NCBI GenBank assembly: GCA_903970145.1 | Contig: CAJCHO010000039.1 | Coordinates: forward strand, 1-64,000 | DNA from: Mycobacteriaceae bacterium | GTDB taxonomy: Bacteria; Pseudomonadota; Gammaproteobacteria; Burkholderiales; Burkholderiaceae_D | Reading direction: 5' to 3' | Length of the DNA: 64,000 nt | Shown here: piece after piece, positions 38,614 to 49,844 of the stretch | Layout: each line of letters starts with the position of its first letter | Position numbering within the stretch: position 1 is the stretch's first letter | Translations under genes and position numbers: made by a program | Notes under the pieces: generated by a model | The model's database searches: none | The model's input: only the letters and a program-made list of their open reading frames with translations | What the model was told of the DNA's origin: nothing

Positions 38614-39708
38614 TTAAGTCCAGATATTGAGAGGAGTTTGCATCCAGAGCCCGACGAGCATGAGCCAGACCAGCGTGAGCGGGATGAAAATCTTCCAACC
38701 CAGACGCATGATCTGATCGTAGCGATAGCGCGGGAAAGTGGCGCGAAACCAGATGAACAGCGTGACCATGAAGAACGTCTTGCCAATCAGCCAAGCCCAG
38801 TTCCAGAACGGCAGCGTATCAGTGATCCATTCCGGCGTATCCATGCCGAGCAGGGCGAACGACAGCGGAGCCGACCAGCCCCCGAGGAACATCAACGTGG
38901 CCAAGGCCGAGATGAGGATCATGTTCATGTACTCGGCAAGGAAGAACATGGCGAACCCCATCCCCGAGTACTCGACCATGTGCCCGGCAACGATCTCGGA
39001 TTCGCCCTCGACGACGTCGAACGGCGCACGGTTGGTCTCGGCCACCCCGGAGACGAAATAGATGACGAAGATCGGCAGAAGCGGCAGCCAGTTCCAGGAC
39101 AGGAAGGACACACCGTGGGTCGCAAACCAGCCGCGTGACTGGGACAAGACGATCTCGGTCAGATTCAGGCTGCCTGTGACCATCAACACGACCACGAGCG
39201 CGAAGCCCATCGCGATCTCGTAGGACACCATCTGCGCGGAGGCGCGCATGGCACCCAAGAAGGCGTACTTGGAGTTCGAGGCCCAGCCGGCGATGATGAT
39301 GCCGTAGACCTCGAGCGAGGTGATCGCCATCACATAGAGCAGCCCCGCGTTGATATTGCCCACTGCGCGGTCCGGACCGAAAGGGATGATCGCCCAGGCC
39401 GCGATCGCGGGCATGATGGTCATGACGGGCGCAAGCAGGAACAGCCCCTGGCTCGCGTTGGTCGGGACGATGATCTCCTTAAAGAGGAGCTTGAGCACGT
39501 CGGCAAAGGGCTGCAACCAGCCGTAGCCGACGCGGTTCGGACCGTGGCGCAGGTGCATCCAGCCAATCACTTTGCGCTCCCAAAGGGTCAGATAGGCCAC
39601 CGAGATGATCAAAGGCAGCACCACGCAGACGATCTTGACCAAGCCCCAGACGAGCGGCCAGGCAAAGCCGAACACGTTTACGCCGACGTTCTCAGCCGTC
39701 TCGATCAT
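38614..39708 (-). CDS. nuoH: NADH-quinone oxidoreductase subunit H
   Basis: This 364-residue membrane subunit links the quinone site to the membrane arm. Conserved parts are [24 protein letters not shown] near residue 45, [30 protein letters not shown] near 225 (the acidic loop at the quinone chamber) and [10 protein letters not shown]-like [15 protein letters not shown] near the end. Its ATG overlaps the nuoG stop by four bases, so the two are translationally coupled. Confidence 0.97.
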   Translation of the reverse strand: MIETAENVGVNVFGFAWPLVWGLVKIVCVVLPLIISVAYLTLWERKVIGWMHLRHGPNRVGYGWLQPFADVLKLLFKEIIVPTNASQGLFLLAPVMTIMPAIAAWAIIPFGPDRAVGNINAGLLYVMAITSLEVYGIIIAGWASNSKYAFLGAMRASAQMVSYEIAMGFALVVVLMVTGSLNLTEIVLSQSRGWFATHGVSFLSWNWLPLLPIFVIYFVSGVAETNRAPFDVVEGESEIVAGHMVEYSGMGFAMFFLAEYMNMILISALATLMFLGGWSAPLSFALLGMDTPEWITDTLPFWNWAWLIGKTFFMVTLFIWFRATFPRYRYDQIMRLGWKIFIPLTLVWLMLVGLWMQTPLNIWT

Positions 39709-42056
39709 GCCGGCTCCGCGACTTTTGCGAGCTCGAGCACACCAAAGAGCCCTGCCAAGCCCTCTGTCGCCTCGTGGGCTGCGGCGACGCGCGCGGCCCC
39801 GTCGGCCACACTCGGATCGATCCGGCAGGAGAGCTCTGCCCTGCCACCCGCCTGGCGCAACTCGACCCGGTCGCCCTGGGCGAGACCGAGACGTGCGGCC
39901 TCGCGGGCATTGATGCGCAACTCGGGAGCGCGCGCGTCGGCGGTCTTCTGCAAAGCCTCTGCGCGCCGGACCAAGGGGTCGGCGAAATAGATCGGCACAT
40001 CGGCGATCCGTTCAAGACGCGCGCCCGAGAGGGTGGGCGTATGGGGCAATGCGAAGCCAAGCACCGAGCGCACCTGATTGCTGCAGCGCGCGGCGAGATC
40101 GGTCGCGCCGCCCGTGACCTCGGCCCTGACAGCCTCTGAGGTGTCGTATTCGAAGCCCTCGAGTTTCAGCAGGTTGCCCAGAACGCGCAAGACCTTCCAG
40201 GCCGGTCGCGTCTCTCCGAGAGGACGCACGACACCGTTAAAGCTCTGAGCGCGCCCTTCGGCGTTGACGAAGGTTCCGCTGGTTTCCGTGAAGGGCGCGA
40301 TCGGGAGCAGCACATCGGCGTAGTCGAGGTGGACTGGCCTGAAGGCACTCATCACGACCACGAAGTCGGCCGCGTCCAGTGCGGCGCGCGCGGCACGCGG
40401 CGTGGCCGTGTCGAACTCGGGCTCGACCTGGACGAGCAGATAGGCTCGACGGGGGTTTTCGAACTGGCTGCGCGCGTTTAAGCCCTCGGCGATCGGGACG
40501 GCGCCGGCCAGATGCGCACCCACTGTATTGGCCGCCTCGGTCAGCATGCCGAGCGCAGCGCCGGTCTGGTTTGCGATCCACTGGGCCAGGAGAATGATCT
40601 GGGAGGCCTGGGGATGCTGTAAGGCCGCGTTTCCCAAGAGGATGGCCTTGCGGCTACCCGAAAGCAGCGAGCGGGCCAGCGCATCGCTATCGGGCCGCGT
40701 GGCGATCTCCAGTGGCGCTGCGACCGACTTCTCGGCGGCGATGCGTTGGGCGACCTCGGCCAAGACACCCACCCAGGCGCTCGGCGCAACCACTCTGCGC
40801 TCGGTCAGGGTCAAGAGCCAGTCATCGTCCACACTATGGAGCGAGGAGATCTCAGCACCGTGCTTGGCGGCCTGGCGCAGCCTTTGGGCGAGCAGTGGGT
40901 GATCCTTACGCAGGAAGGATCCGACGACGAGGGCGCGATCGAGCTGGCCGAATTCCTCCACGCTCATGCCGAGCCAAGGCGCACCGGCCCATTGTCCGTC
41001 GAGCGTGAAGTCGGACTGACGCAGACGCGTGTCGATGTTTTGTGAGCCCAGCCCGCGCACGAGCTTTTGCAGCAGGTAAAGCTCCTCCAGCGTACTGTGC
41101 GGCGAGGCCAGTGCGCCGATCGCCGAAGCGCCATGCTCGGCCTTGACCGCAAGGAGCCCTTCTGCCACGCGTTCGAGCGCCTCCTGCCAGTCCGCCTCGC
41201 GCCAGGCGCCGTCCTCCTTGATCATCGGCCGCACGAGCCGGTCGGGGGCATTCAAGCCCTCGTAGGAGAAGCGATCCTTATCGGAAAGCCAGCACTCGTT
41301 GATCGCCTCGTTCTCCAGCGGCACCACGCGCATGACCCGGTCATTTTTCACCTGCACGATGAGGTTCGAGCCCAGACCGTCATGCGGGCTGATCGATTTG
41401 CGGCGTGCCAATTCCCAGGTGCGCGCGGAATAGCGAAATGGCTTGGAGGTCAGGGCGCCCACCGGGCAGATGTCGATCATGTTCCCCGAAAGCTCCGAGT
41501 CGATCGTCTTGCCCACGAAGGTCGTGATCTCGGCGAACTCGCTGCGGTTGAGCATGCCCAGCTCCATGACACCCGCGATCTCCTCCCCAAAGCGCACGCA
41601 GCGCGTGCAGTGGATGCAACGGCTCATCTCCTCCATGCCCACGAGCGGGCCGACATCCTTGTGAAAGACGACGCGCTTTTCCTCGGTATAGCGCGAGGCG
41701 GACGATCCATAACCCACCGCGAGGTCCTGTAACAGGCATTCGCCGCCCTGGTCGCAGATCGGGCAGTCCAGCGGGTGGTTGATGAGCAGAAACTCCATCA
41801 CGCCCCGCTGGGCCTTGATCGCCTTGTCCGAGCGCGTGTGCACGACCATGCCGGCCGTCACGGGCGTCGCGCACGCGGGCAGGGGCTTGGGTGCCTTCTC
41901 GACTTCGACCAGGCACATCCGGCAGTTGGCCGCGATCGTGAGCTTCTTGTGATAGCAAAAGTGCGGGATATAGGTGTCGAGCTTGTTGGCAGCATCCATC
42001 ACCATGCTGCCCTCGAGCACTTCGACCTTCTTACCGTCCAGGGTGATTTCGATCAT
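39705..42056 (-). CDS. nuoG: NADH-quinone oxidoreductase subunit G
   Basis: This 783-residue subunit is the largest of the peripheral arm. The N-terminal 2Fe-2S domain shows [15 protein letters not shown] and a distal Cys in LPACATPV. The 4Fe-4S block follows with [16 protein letters not shown] and [17 protein letters not shown]. The molybdopterin-oxidoreductase-like remainder lacks Mo cofactor in this family. The start ATG at 42056 lies 18 bp after nuoF. Confidence 0.97.
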   Translation of the reverse strand: MIEITLDGKKVEVLEGSMVMDAANKLDTYIPHFCYHKKLTIAANCRMCLVEVEKAPKPLPACATPVTAGMVVHTRSDKAIKAQRGVMEFLLINHPLDCPICDQGGECLLQDLAVGYGSSASRYTEEKRVVFHKDVGPLVGMEEMSRCIHCTRCVRFGEEIAGVMELGMLNRSEFAEITTFVGKTIDSELSGNMIDICPVGALTSKPFRYSARTWELARRKSISPHDGLGSNLIVQVKNDRVMRVVPLENEAINECWLSDKDRFSYEGLNAPDRLVRPMIKEDGAWREADWQEALERVAEGLLAVKAEHGASAIGALASPHSTLEELYLLQKLVRGLGSQNIDTRLRQSDFTLDGQWAGAPWLGMSVEEFGQLDRALVVGSFLRKDHPLLAQRLRQAAKHGAEISSLHSVDDDWLLTLTERRVVAPSAWVGVLAEVAQRIAAEKSVAAPLEIATRPDSDALARSLLSGSRKAILLGNAALQHPQASQIILLAQWIANQTGAALGMLTEAANTVGAHLAGAVPIAEGLNARSQFENPRRAYLLVQVEPEFDTATPRAARAALDAADFVVVMSAFRPVHLDYADVLLPIAPFTETSGTFVNAEGRAQSFNGVVRPLGETRPAWKVLRVLGNLLKLEGFEYDTSEAVRAEVTGGATDLAARCSNQVRSVLGFALPHTPTLSGARLERIADVPIYFADPLVRRAEALQKTADARAPELRINAREAARLGLAQGDRVELRQAGGRAELSCRIDPSVADGAARVAAAHEATEGLAGLFGVLELAKVAEPA

Positions 42057-42074
42057 GGGAAGCGGCCTGGAAAA

Positions 42075-43373
42075 TTAGACATAAGTCGGCACGAGGCATG
42101 ACTTGTGTTCGATGTGATGGATGAACTCATCCCGATAGTGCTTGATGAAGGCGCGCACCGGCATCGCCGCGGCATCCCCCAAGGCGCAGATGGTCCGACC
42201 CTGGATGTTGTCAGCGACCGAGTTGAGCAGATCCAGATCCTCGAGGCGACCCTGACCGTGCTCGATGCGATGCACGACGCGGTACATCCAGCCGGTCCCC
42301 TCGCGGCAGGGTGTGCACTGACCGCAGGATTCCTCGAAGTAGAAGTAGGACAGGCGCAGCAGCGACTTGACCATGCAGCGCGTCTCGTCCATGACGATGA
42401 CCGCGCCCGAGCCGAGCATGGAGCCCGCCTTGGCGATCGAGTCGTAGTCCATATCGGTCTGCATCATGGTCGCGCCGGGCAAGACGGGCGCCGAGGAGCC
42501 CCCGGGGATCACGGCCTTGAGCTTCTTGCCGCCGCGCATGCCACCGGCCAGTTCAAGCAGCTTGGCAAAGGGTGTTCCCAGCGGAATCTCGTAGTTGTCG
42601 GGCCGCTCCACATCGCCCGAGATCGAGAAGATCTTGGTGCCGCCGTTATTGGGTTTGCCGATCTTCAGGAACGCCTCGCCACCATTCAAGATGATCCAGG
42701 GGACCGCGGCGAACGTCTCGGTATTGTTGATCGTGGTCGGCTTGCCGTAGAGGCCGTAACTCGCCGGAAACGGCGGCTTGAAGCGCGGCAGACCTTTCTT
42801 GCCCTCGAGAGACTCGAGCAGCGCCGTCTCCTCCCCACAGATGTAGGCCCCATAGCCGTGCACGCCGTGGAGATGGAAGGTGAATCCGGAACCTAAGATG
42901 TTATCGCCCAGAAACCCCGCCGCGCGCGCCTCCTCGAGCGCTTCCTCGAAGCGTTCATAGGCGTCCCAGATCTCGCCGTGGACGTAGTTGTAGCCCACAG
43001 AGATCCCCATCGCATAGCCACCGATGATCATGCCCTCGATCAGGAGGTGGGGGTTGTAGCGCAGGATGTCGCGGTCTTTGAAGGTGCCCGGTTCGCCCTC
43101 ATCGGAATTGCACACCAGATACTTCTGGCCCGGGAACTGGCGCGGCATGAAGCTCCACTTCAGGCCCGTCGGAAAACCTGCACCGCCGCGTCCGCGCAGG
43201 GCCGATGCCTTTAGCTCGGCGATGATGGCCTCGGGCGTGATCTTGTTCTCGAGAATCTTCTTCAACGCGCTGTAGCCGCCGCGCTTCTGGTAATCGGCCA
43301 GGCGCCAGTTCTTGCCGTCCAGTCCGGACAGGATCTGGGCGCTGATATGACGATCGTGGAGGGAAGTGGGCAT
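42075..43373 (-). CDS. nuoF: NADH-quinone oxidoreductase subunit F
   Basis: This 432-residue NADH-binding subunit carries FMN and cluster N3. Seen are the NADH/FMN glycine-rich [15 protein letters not shown] near residue 65, [15 protein letters not shown] near 92, [15 protein letters not shown] near 180, and the cluster cysteines in [12 protein letters not shown] plus a later Cys in [10 protein letters not shown]. It starts 8 bp after nuoE. Confidence 0.98.
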   Translation of the reverse strand: MPTSLHDRHISAQILSGLDGKNWRLADYQKRGGYSALKKILENKITPEAIIAELKASALRGRGGAGFPTGLKWSFMPRQFPGQKYLVCNSDEGEPGTFKDRDILRYNPHLLIEGMIIGGYAMGISVGYNYVHGEIWDAYERFEEALEEARAAGFLGDNILGSGFTFHLHGVHGYGAYICGEETALLESLEGKKGLPRFKPPFPASYGLYGKPTTINNTETFAAVPWIILNGGEAFLKIGKPNNGGTKIFSISGDVERPDNYEIPLGTPFAKLLELAGGMRGGKKLKAVIPGGSSAPVLPGATMMQTDMDYDSIAKAGSMLGSGAVIVMDETRCMVKSLLRLSYFYFEESCGQCTPCREGTGWMYRVVHRIEHGQGRLEDLDLLNSVADNIQGRTICALGDAAAMPVRAFIKHYRDEFIHHIEHKSCLVPTYV

Positions 43374-43381
43374 CTTCGAGC

Positions 43382-43858
43382 CTATTTGAGTTCGTCGAGC
43401 AGCGCGTCAATCTTGGCCTGGCTCATGAAGCTGCACATGCGCTTGTTGTTCACAAGCATGACTGGAGCGTCGCCGCAGGCACCCATGCATTCGCCCTCGA
43501 TCAGGGTAACGCGTCCATCCGAGCTGGTCTGGCCGAACTCAACACCGAGCTTGCCTTTGAGGTAGTCGCCGGCACACTCGCCGCCCGATAGGGCGCATGG
43601 CAGATTGGTGCACACGCTGATCTTGAAGCGCCCGACCGGCTTGACGTCGAACATGTTGTAAAAGGTGGCCACTTCCTGGACAGCGATCGGTGGCAGATCG
43701 AGATAGCTCGCGACCTCCTCGATCACCGGGGTTGACACCCAGCCGTACTGGTCTTGCGCGATCGCGAGCGCCGCGATTACAGCTGACTGCTTGCCCGCTG
43801 GCGGATACTTCGCCACCTCGCGGTCGATGCGCTTCTGGGATTCTGGGCTAAGGGGCAT
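43382..43858 (-). CDS. nuoE: NADH-quinone oxidoreductase subunit E
   Basis: This 158-residue thioredoxin-fold subunit carries the 2Fe-2S cluster N1a. The four cysteines are in CTNLPC near residue 82 and [13 protein letters not shown] near 122. Standard N-terminal helices are present ([23 protein letters not shown]). It is part of the peripheral NADH dehydrogenase module with F and G and starts 32 bp after nuoD. Confidence 0.97.
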   Translation of the reverse strand: MPLSPESQKRIDREVAKYPPAGKQSAVIAALAIAQDQYGWVSTPVIEEVASYLDLPPIAVQEVATFYNMFDVKPVGRFKISVCTNLPCALSGGECAGDYLKGKLGVEFGQTSSDGRVTLIEGECMGACGDAPVMLVNNKRMCSFMSQAKIDALLDELK

Positions 43859-43890
43859 GGTGATGGTTTGGGTTCTGGGTTCTCGCCTGG

Positions 43891-45144
43891 TCAGCGATCG
43901 ATCTCGCCGAACACGATGTCGAGCGTTCCAATAATCGTCACAACGTCGGCCAGCATGTGACCGCGCGACATTTCGTCCAGACTCTGCAGATGCGGGAAGC
44001 CGGGAGCCCGGATCTTCACGCGGAATGGCTTGTTGGCACCGTCGGAGACGAGATAGATGCCAAACTCTCCCTTGGGATGCTCGACCGCCGCGTAGGCTTC
44101 GCCCGGCGGCACGTGAAAACCTTCGGTAAAGAGCTTGAAGTGGTGAATCAGCTCTTCCATGTTCTCTTTCATCCCGACGCGCTGCGGTGGCGCGACCTTG
44201 TGATTGTCGGTCATCACCGGTCCGGGATTATTGCGTAGCCACTCGATGCATTGCTTGATGATGCGGTTCGACTGGCGCAGTTCCTCGACGCGACACAGGT
44301 AGCGGTCGTAACTGTCGCCGTTGACTCCGACCGGCACATCGAACTCAAGCAGGTCATAGACCTCGTAGGGTTGCTTTCTGCGCAGGTCCCATTCAACTCC
44401 CGAGCCACGCAGCATCGGACCGGTGAAGCCCAGCGCCAGTGCGCGCTCGGGACTGACTACCCCGATACCCACCAACCGCTGCTTCCAGATTCGATTGTCG
44501 GTCAGAAGCGTTTCGTACTCGTCGACATAGTGCGGAAAGCGATTGGTGAAGCCCTCGATGAAATCGAGCAGGGAGCCCTGTCGAGTCTCATTGAGCTCGG
44601 CAACCGCCTTGGCGTTCTTCCACTTCGAAGTCTTGTACTGCGGCATGGTGTCGGGCAGGTCCCGATAGACGCCGCCCGGACGGTAGTAGGCCGCGTGCAT
44701 GCGCGCGCCCGAGACCGCCTCGTAGCAATCCATCAGGTCTTCGCGTTCGCGAAACGCGTACAGGAATACCGCCATCGCACCCACGTCCAGACCGTGCGCG
44801 CCGATCCACAGCAGGTGATTCAGGATGCGCGTGATTTCATCGAACATCACGCGGATGTACTGCGCGCGCAGCGGAACTTCAATGCCCATCAATTTCTCGA
44901 TGGCCATGACGTAGGCGTGCTCGTTGCACATCATCGAGACGTAGTCGAGCCGGTCCATATAGGGGACCGACTGCAGGAAGGTGCGCTGTTCGGCGAGCTT
45001 TTCAGTGGCGCGGTGCAAGAGTCCGATGTGCGGATCGGCGCGCTGCACGACTTCCCCGTCCAGCTCCAGGATCAGACGCAATACGCCGTGTGCCGCGGGA
45101 TGCTGCGGCCCGAAGTTGAGGGTGTAATTCTTGATCTCTGCCAT
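43891..45144 (-). CDS. nuoD: NADH-quinone oxidoreductase subunit D
   Basis: This 417-residue subunit forms the quinone pocket with NuoB. Conserved parts are [15 protein letters not shown] with the quinone-site His near residue 13, [25 protein letters not shown] with the quinone-site Tyr and Asp, and the C-terminal DIVFGEIDR. It is a separate gene, not fused to nuoC as in E. coli; the gap to nuoC is one base. Confidence 0.98.
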   Translation of the reverse strand: MAEIKNYTLNFGPQHPAAHGVLRLILELDGEVVQRADPHIGLLHRATEKLAEQRTFLQSVPYMDRLDYVSMMCNEHAYVMAIEKLMGIEVPLRAQYIRVMFDEITRILNHLLWIGAHGLDVGAMAVFLYAFREREDLMDCYEAVSGARMHAAYYRPGGVYRDLPDTMPQYKTSKWKNAKAVAELNETRQGSLLDFIEGFTNRFPHYVDEYETLLTDNRIWKQRLVGIGVVSPERALALGFTGPMLRGSGVEWDLRRKQPYEVYDLLEFDVPVGVNGDSYDRYLCRVEELRQSNRIIKQCIEWLRNNPGPVMTDNHKVAPPQRVGMKENMEELIHHFKLFTEGFHVPPGEAYAAVEHPKGEFGIYLVSDGANKPFRVKIRAPGFPHLQSLDEMSRGHMLADVVTIIGTLDIVFGEIDR

Positions 45145-45145
45145 C

Positions 45146-45745
45146 TCAGCGCAGCCCTCCGTAGCCCTGCTCGCGGATCACGCGCGGCACGTTATTGCGC
45201 GGCGCGATGGTAACCGGCTGGTAAATGACGCGTTTTTGTTCCGGGTCATAGCGCATCTCGACATTGCCTGAAACCGGGAAATCCTTGCGAAACGGATGCC
45301 CGACAAAGCCGTAGTCGGTGAGCAGGCGACGCAGGTCGGGATGGCCCTCGAAGATCACGCCAAACAGATCGAAGGCTTCGCGCTCGAACCAGCCTGCGCT
45401 CGGCCATATCTCGACGAGCGTCGGCACCAGCGGGAAATCGTCGTCAGCAGCGAAAACGCGCAGCCGCACGCGCCAGTTGTGTTTCAGGCTCAACAGGTGC
45501 GAGACCGCCGCAAAGCGCGGACCACTCCATTGCGTATGCGCGTAGCCCTGATAGTCCATGCCGCACAGATCGATCAGCTGCTCAAATTGCAGATCGGGGT
45601 GATCGCGTAGTGCAGTGGCAGCAGCCAGACTGTGTTCAGCGGCGACCTCAATGGTAATTTCGCCCAGAGCGACGACGAGAGACTTGAGCGAATCCCCGAG
45701 CACCGCGCGCAGGGCCGCCTCCAAGGTATTCAATCTTGTGGTCAT
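45146..45745 (-). CDS. nuoC: NADH-quinone oxidoreductase subunit C
   Basis: This 199-residue peripheral subunit (30 kDa family) has ERE-type motifs: [28 protein letters not shown] and GHPFRKDFP in the second half. The C-terminus ends in the family-typical [11 protein letters not shown]. It starts 37 bp after nuoB and nearly abuts nuoD. Confidence 0.97.
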   Translation of the reverse strand: MTTRLNTLEAALRAVLGDSLKSLVVALGEITIEVAAEHSLAAATALRDHPDLQFEQLIDLCGMDYQGYAHTQWSGPRFAAVSHLLSLKHNWRVRLRVFAADDDFPLVPTLVEIWPSAGWFEREAFDLFGVIFEGHPDLRRLLTDYGFVGHPFRKDFPVSGNVEMRYDPEQKRVIYQPVTIAPRNNVPRVIREQGYGGLR

Positions 45746-45782
45746 GTGGGATGTCGGGGCGGTAGCAGTTGGATGAATGGCA

Positions 45783-46262
45783 TCAGTCGCGCGCGATCGT
45801 ACTGGTGCGTTTGATCTTGTTCATGAGTTGCAGTACGCCGTACATCAGCGCCTCGGCCGTGGGTGGGCAACCCGGTACGTAGATGTCGACCGGAACAATC
45901 CGATCACAGCCGCGCACCACCGAGTAGGAGTAGTGATAGTAACCGCCGCCATTGGCGCACGAGCCCATCGAAATCACCCAGCGTGGCTCGGTCATCTGGT
46001 CGTACACCTTGCGCAGTGCCGGCGCCATCTTGTTGCACAGGGTACCGGCGACGATCATGACGTCGGACTGACGCGGACTCGGACGAAAGATGACGCCAAA
46101 GCGATCCATGTCGTAGCGCGCCGCGCCCGCGTGCATCATCTCGACCGCGCAGCAGGCAAGACCGAAAGTCATTGGCCAGAGCGAGCCGGTACGCGTCCAG
46201 TTGATAAGCGCGTCGGCCGTGGTGGTCACGACCCCCTTGGATAAAACGCCCTCAATGCTCAT
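45783..46262 (-). CDS. nuoB: NADH-quinone oxidoreductase subunit B
   Basis: This 159-residue subunit holds the terminal cluster N2 next to the quinone site. The ligands are the adjacent pair in [12 protein letters not shown] near residue 36, the Cys in [14 protein letters not shown] near 101, and [11 protein letters not shown] near 131. An alternative frame on the other strand is a shadow. The gap to nuoA is 34 bp. Confidence 0.98.
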   Translation of the reverse strand: MSIEGVLSKGVVTTTADALINWTRTGSLWPMTFGLACCAVEMMHAGAARYDMDRFGVIFRPSPRQSDVMIVAGTLCNKMAPALRKVYDQMTEPRWVISMGSCANGGGYYHYSYSVVRGCDRIVPVDIYVPGCPPTAEALMYGVLQLMNKIKRTSTIARD

Positions 46263-46296
46263 GTTCGCAGCGCCTTGTAACTAGTACGGGATGGCA

Positions 46297-46656
46297 TCAC
46301 TGCCAATCGAGTGCTCCCTTTTTCCAGATGTACCAGAAGCCGACCAGGAATTCGAGAACGAATACCACCATCGTCATATAGCCATACAGGCCCAGTTCGC
46401 GCAGCGCGACGGCCCACGGGAAAAAGAATGCCGTTTCCAGATCGAAGAGGATGAACAGAATGGCGATGAGGTAGTAGCGCACGTCAAAACGCATGCGCGC
46501 GTCTTCAAATGCCTCAAAGCCGCACTCGTAGGGAGAAAGCTTCTGGCTGTCCGGGCGGCTCGGTGCGATCAGGTTGCCGGTGACCATCGCCGCGCAACCG
46601 ATAAATGTGCCCACCAGAATGAATAGAAGGACTGGAAAGTAGGGTTCGAGATTCAC
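46297..46656 (-). CDS. nuoA: NADH-quinone oxidoreductase subunit A
   Basis: This 119-residue three-helix membrane subunit contains the conserved loop [23 protein letters not shown]. The start is a GTG at 46656 ([12 protein letters not shown]), because it gives the usual 119 residues and has GGAGGG 9 bp upstream. The ATG at 46665 touches that ribosome site with only about one base of space, so it is rejected despite being in frame. It is the first gene of the nuo operon, 128 bp downstream of tRNA-Leu on the same strand. Confidence 0.95.
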   Translation of the reverse strand: MNLEPYFPVLLFILVGTFIGCAAMVTGNLIAPSRPDSQKLSPYECGFEAFEDARMRFDVRYYLIAILFILFDLETAFFFPWAVALRELGLYGYMTMVVFVLEFLVGFWYIWKKGALDWQ

Positions 46657-46784
46657 GGCTTGCATCCCTCCAGGTACTTGCGCGTTGCCCAGCCATTCGG
46701 AAATCACGGACCAGATCCGAGTCGCGATTTGCAGGGGCGTACGCCCATCTGCCACATCGCACCGACCCTGGCGCGTTGCTGCTT

Positions 46785-46869
46785 TGGTGCCGACGGCGAG
46801 ACTCGAACTCGCACAGCTTTCGCCACTACCCCCTCAAGATAGCGTGTCTACCAATTTCACCACGTCGGC
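46785..46869 (-). tRNA. tRNA-Leu (anticodon GAG)
   Basis: This 85-nt tRNA has encoded CCA. The acceptor stem GCCGACG pairs with CGTCGGC. The anticodon stem CTATC/GGTAG encloses the loop TTGAGGG, giving GAG. A long variable arm, as in all class II leucine tRNAs, and a T arm GCGAGTTCGAGTCTCGC are present. It lies between secG and nuoA, the usual place in Burkholderiales. Confidence 0.95.
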
Positions 46870-46903
46870 ATTGCCAGCAAACCCGGTCTGGACCGGGTCC
46901 GCC

Positions 46904-47293
46904 TTACTTCGGAATCTCGTTCGACTTGCCAGCCGGCGCCTCGGGCGCAGGCGGCGTAGCCTGGGCGGGCAATGACGCCGGTATCGCATCGCTCTTTGGT
47001 GCCGGCAGCGACTGAGCCGGCAGATTATCGGTCCCAACCGGCGCGACCTTGGGCCGGCTGCTCGCAAAATAGCTCAAAGCCAGCGTGCAGGCAAAGAAAG
47101 TCGCCGCCAGGATCGCCGTCGAGCGCGACAGGAAATTGGCCGAGCCGGTCGCCCCGAACAGGCTGCCTGAGGCGCCCGAGCCAAAGCCGGTCCCCATGTC
47201 GGCACCCTTGCCGTGCTGAAGCAGCACCAGGAGGATGATGCCCAGGGCTGACGCCAGCATCACCACGAAAACCACGTTACGTACGATGTCCAT
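46904..47293 (-). CDS. secG: preprotein translocase subunit SecG
   Basis: This 129-residue membrane protein is an accessory of the SecYEG channel. There are two hydrophobic segments (about 3-25 and 57-75) with the conserved loop LLQHGKGADMGTGFGSGASGSLFGATGSANFL between them. The C-terminal 45 residues are a Pro/Ala-rich tail, which is common in betaproteobacterial SecG. It starts 21 bp after tpiA. Confidence 0.96.
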   Translation of the reverse strand: MDIVRNVVFVVMLASALGIILLVLLQHGKGADMGTGFGSGASGSLFGATGSANFLSRSTAILAATFFACTLALSYFASSRPKVAPVGTDNLPAQSLPAPKSDAIPASLPAQATPPAPEAPAGKSNEIPK

Positions 47294-47314
47294 TCTTGTC
47301 CTGTCGCGGGCTCG

Positions 47315-48079
47315 TCACGCGTTTGCCGCACTGACGATCCCCAAAAATTCACCGGCCACCAGGGCCGCCCCGCCAATCAGCCCGCCATCGATGTCGGGCA
47401 TTGCAAACAACTGGCCCGCATTGGCCGCCTTGACGCTGCCACCGTAGATGATCGGCATCGTCCGTCCCGCCTGTTCGTGGCGCTCGCTGACCTGCTCGCG
47501 CAACCAACCATGCACTTGCTGCGCCTGCTCGGCTGTCGCCGTCTTGCCAGTGCCGATCGCCCATACCGGTTCGTAGGCCAGCACCAGCTTGTCCAACGCC
47601 GCCGCGTCGACCGACTCCAGCACCGCAGCCAGCTGCTCGGCTACCTGCGCCCGGGTCCGCCCCGCCTCGCGCTGCGCGAGTGTTTCGCCCACGCAGACGA
47701 TTGGCGTCATGCCCGCCGCCAGCACTCGAAGAGCCTTTCGGGCAACCAGCTCGCTGGTCTCACCGCACTGCCCGCGCCTCTCGGAATGCCCGACGATCAC
47801 ATATTGGCACGCAAAATCGGCCAGCATGGCTGCGGATACCTGCCCGGTGAAGGCGCCGCCCTGCTCTGCGCTCACATCCTGGGAGCCCCAGGTGAGCGCG
47901 CGCGCGTCAAGCAGCTGCTGCATCTGGGCCAGATAGGGAAACGGCGCGCACACCGCCACCTTGCAGCGAAGCTCGCGCGGCAGGCCTTCCAGGATCGCAT
48001 GCACCAGCGCAGCGTTGTCCGAGCGGCTGCCGTGCATCTTCCAGTTTCCGACAACCAGTTTTTGGCGCTGCAACATCAT
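47315..48079 (-). CDS. tpiA: triosephosphate isomerase
   Basis: This 254-residue glycolytic enzyme interconverts dihydroxyacetone phosphate and glyceraldehyde 3-phosphate. The catalytic residues are Asn and Lys in VVGNWKMHG near residue 11-15, His in VIVGHSERR near 100 and Glu in LAYEPVWAIGTGK near 173. The phosphate loops YGGSVKAAN and GGLIGGAAL are intact. Two adjacent ATGs at 48079 and 48076 could start it. Confidence 0.97.
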   Translation of the reverse strand: MMLQRQKLVVGNWKMHGSRSDNAALVHAILEGLPRELRCKVAVCAPFPYLAQMQQLLDARALTWGSQDVSAEQGGAFTGQVSAAMLADFACQYVIVGHSERRGQCGETSELVARKALRVLAAGMTPIVCVGETLAQREAGRTRAQVAEQLAAVLESVDAAALDKLVLAYEPVWAIGTGKTATAEQAQQVHGWLREQVSERHEQAGRTMPIIYGGSVKAANAGQLFAMPDIDGGLIGGAALVAGEFLGIVSAANA

Positions 48080-48194
48080 CGATGCGTGATTTCCGAAGCC
48101 TGTAAATTGTAACGGCTTTGCCTCAGTACGGTCAAATCGGCGCAGCCCCTGTCCGGACTAGCACAAGGCAGGTGCGTTGCGCCGCCGCATGGAC

Positions 48195-49175
48195 CTAGTT
48201 GACTGCCAGAACCAGCTTGCCGATGTGCTCGCTGCTCTCCATCAGGCGATGGGCTTCGCTGGCGTTTTCAAGCGCAAAAGTCTTGAAAATTGTCGGCTTC
48301 ACGAGGCCGCTCTCGATCAACGGCCAGACGCGGCCGTAGAGTTGCTCCGCGATCGCCGCCTTGAAGGCGACTGAGCGCGGTCGCAGCGTAGACCCCGTGA
48401 CCGTGAGACGCCGACGCAGTATCTGGCCGACATCCACTTCGGCCTTGCTGCCACCAAGCAGCGCGATGATGGCGAGGCGCCCGTCATCGGCCAGGCAATT
48501 GATCTCGCGCGGCACATAGCTGCCGGCGACCATGTCCAGAATCACGTCCACCCCGCGCCCATTGGTCAACTCCTTGACGACGGCGCCAAAGTCCTCGCTT
48601 CGGTAGTTGATGCCGCGCTCGGCACCCAGTGCCTCGCAGGCGCGCACCTTGACATCACTGCCAGCCGTCGCAAAGACCCGGTGCCCGAGTGCGCGACAGA
48701 GCTGGATTGCGGTTACCCCGATGCCGCTTGTCCCACCCTGTACGAGGAGCGTCTCACCGCTCGCCAGCCGCGCGCGATCGAAGACGTTGCTCCACACAGT
48801 AAAAAATGTCTCCGGCAGGCAGGCCGCCTCGGAGTCCGATAGTCCCTTGGGTACCGGCAGGCAATTGGCAAGCGGGGCCGCGCAGAACTCGGCGTAGCCG
48901 CCACCCTGCACCAGCGCGCACACCCTCTGACCGACGTAAAAGGGAGAGCCCGCGAGGTCACCATCGACGATCGTGCCGGCGACTTCGAGTCCGGGCAGAT
49001 CCGACGCACCCGCCGGCACCGGATAGTGACCCGCGCGTTGCAGGCAGTCGGGTCGATTTACGCCGGCAGCGCCGACCTTGATGAGCAATTCGCCCGGCTT
49101 TAGCTGCGGTTGCTCGCGCTCGCAAACCTGCAAAACTTCAGGTCCACCGGGTACCGTGATCTCAATTGCTTTCAT
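48195..49175 (-). CDS. NAD(P)H:quinone oxidoreductase, zeta-crystallin/PIG3 family
   Basis: This 326-residue zinc-free medium-chain reductase shows VGAAGVNRPDCLQRAGHYPVPAGASDLPGLEVAGTI at its N-terminal half. The cofactor loop is VQGGTSGIGVTAIQL near residue 147, and the Arg-Ser-Glu-Asp region after the second strand fits NADPH. It lies 116 bp upstream of tpiA on the same strand and 182 bp downstream of a small unknown gene. The quinone substrate is not known. Confidence 0.92.
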   Translation of the reverse strand: MKAIEITVPGGPEVLQVCEREQPQLKPGELLIKVGAAGVNRPDCLQRAGHYPVPAGASDLPGLEVAGTIVDGDLAGSPFYVGQRVCALVQGGGYAEFCAAPLANCLPVPKGLSDSEAACLPETFFTVWSNVFDRARLASGETLLVQGGTSGIGVTAIQLCRALGHRVFATAGSDVKVRACEALGAERGINYRSEDFGAVVKELTNGRGVDVILDMVAGSYVPREINCLADDGRLAIIALLGGSKAEVDVGQILRRRLTVTGSTLRPRSVAFKAAIAEQLYGRVWPLIESGLVKPTIFKTFALENASEAHRLMESSEHIGKLVLAVN

Positions 49176-49357
49176 TGCATTTCCATGACTGGGCTACGCG
49201 CCGTATGCTACCCCAGCTTCGGGTGCTTGGCGGCAGCGCGCAGGAGGAACATCGCTCATCCTTAAGGTGCGCCGGCCGGGGCGGGACAAGTAATTCGATT
49301 TAGGCTCGAGCAATCGCAGGTCGCCCGTGAGTGCGAGTGGGCTCAGTCGCCAGTGAG

Positions 49358-49666
49358 CTACTGATTGCTCCCCCGCTTTATCGCCTCTAGAGTCTCGATC
49401 CGCGCTCGCAAAGTATCCATTTCAGAAGAAAGCATTTTATCGGTTACGTAGGGGCTTGCCTCCTTGTCCGCTGCCTTCTTGAGTGCGATCTTGTCTTGGG
49501 CGAGCGCCAGATCGGGCTTGCCGAGGGCAAATCCCGCAGCGCTCTTGAGATACAGCGCGGTTGCCTTGCTCTTTTCCAACGAGAAGTGCGTAGTTGCGAC
49601 GGAGCCGATTGCCGCACCCACAAGCGCACTCACTAGTGTTAGCGAAAAGTGTCGGATTCTGCCCAT
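49358..49666 (-). CDS. small hypothetical protein with N-terminal membrane segment
   Basis: This 102-residue protein has no family I recognise. Residues 8-26 (SLTLVSALVGAAIGSVATT) form a signal peptide or anchor. Residues 33-65 hold a helical, Ala/Lys-rich stretch resembling half a TPR (LYLKSAAGFALGKPDLALAQDKIAL). The tail (SSEMDTLRARIETLEAI) is a short coiled coil, suggesting oligomerisation. Local GC is lower than in neighbouring genes. It has a plausible ATG but no partner genes that explain it. Confidence 0.6.
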   Translation of the reverse strand: MGRIRHFSLTLVSALVGAAIGSVATTHFSLEKSKATALYLKSAAGFALGKPDLALAQDKIALKKAADKEASPYVTDKMLSSEMDTLRARIETLEAIKRGSNQ

Positions 49667-49787
49667 GCCGATTGCTACTTCCCCTAATAATCAACCCAGC
49701 TTCGTACCATAGTACCTTGGTCAGTCGTAGGGATCGACCTCTTGAATCCGGTTCGCCTTCGGGACTGCCGGGCGCCGCCAGCGAGGC

Positions 49788-49823
49788 GCCAAAAGACAAA
49801 GGGCGCGCCGTCTGGCGCGCCCT
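49788..49823 (-). terminator. rho-independent terminator after pnp
   Basis: A perfect inverted repeat, AAGGGCGCGCC and GGCGCGCCCTT, around a 4-nt loop is followed on the minus strand by TTGTCTTTT. It ends 22 bp past the pnp stop. Confidence 0.85.
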
Positions 49824-49844
49824 TGGCGTCAGTGCTCGAAGAGT

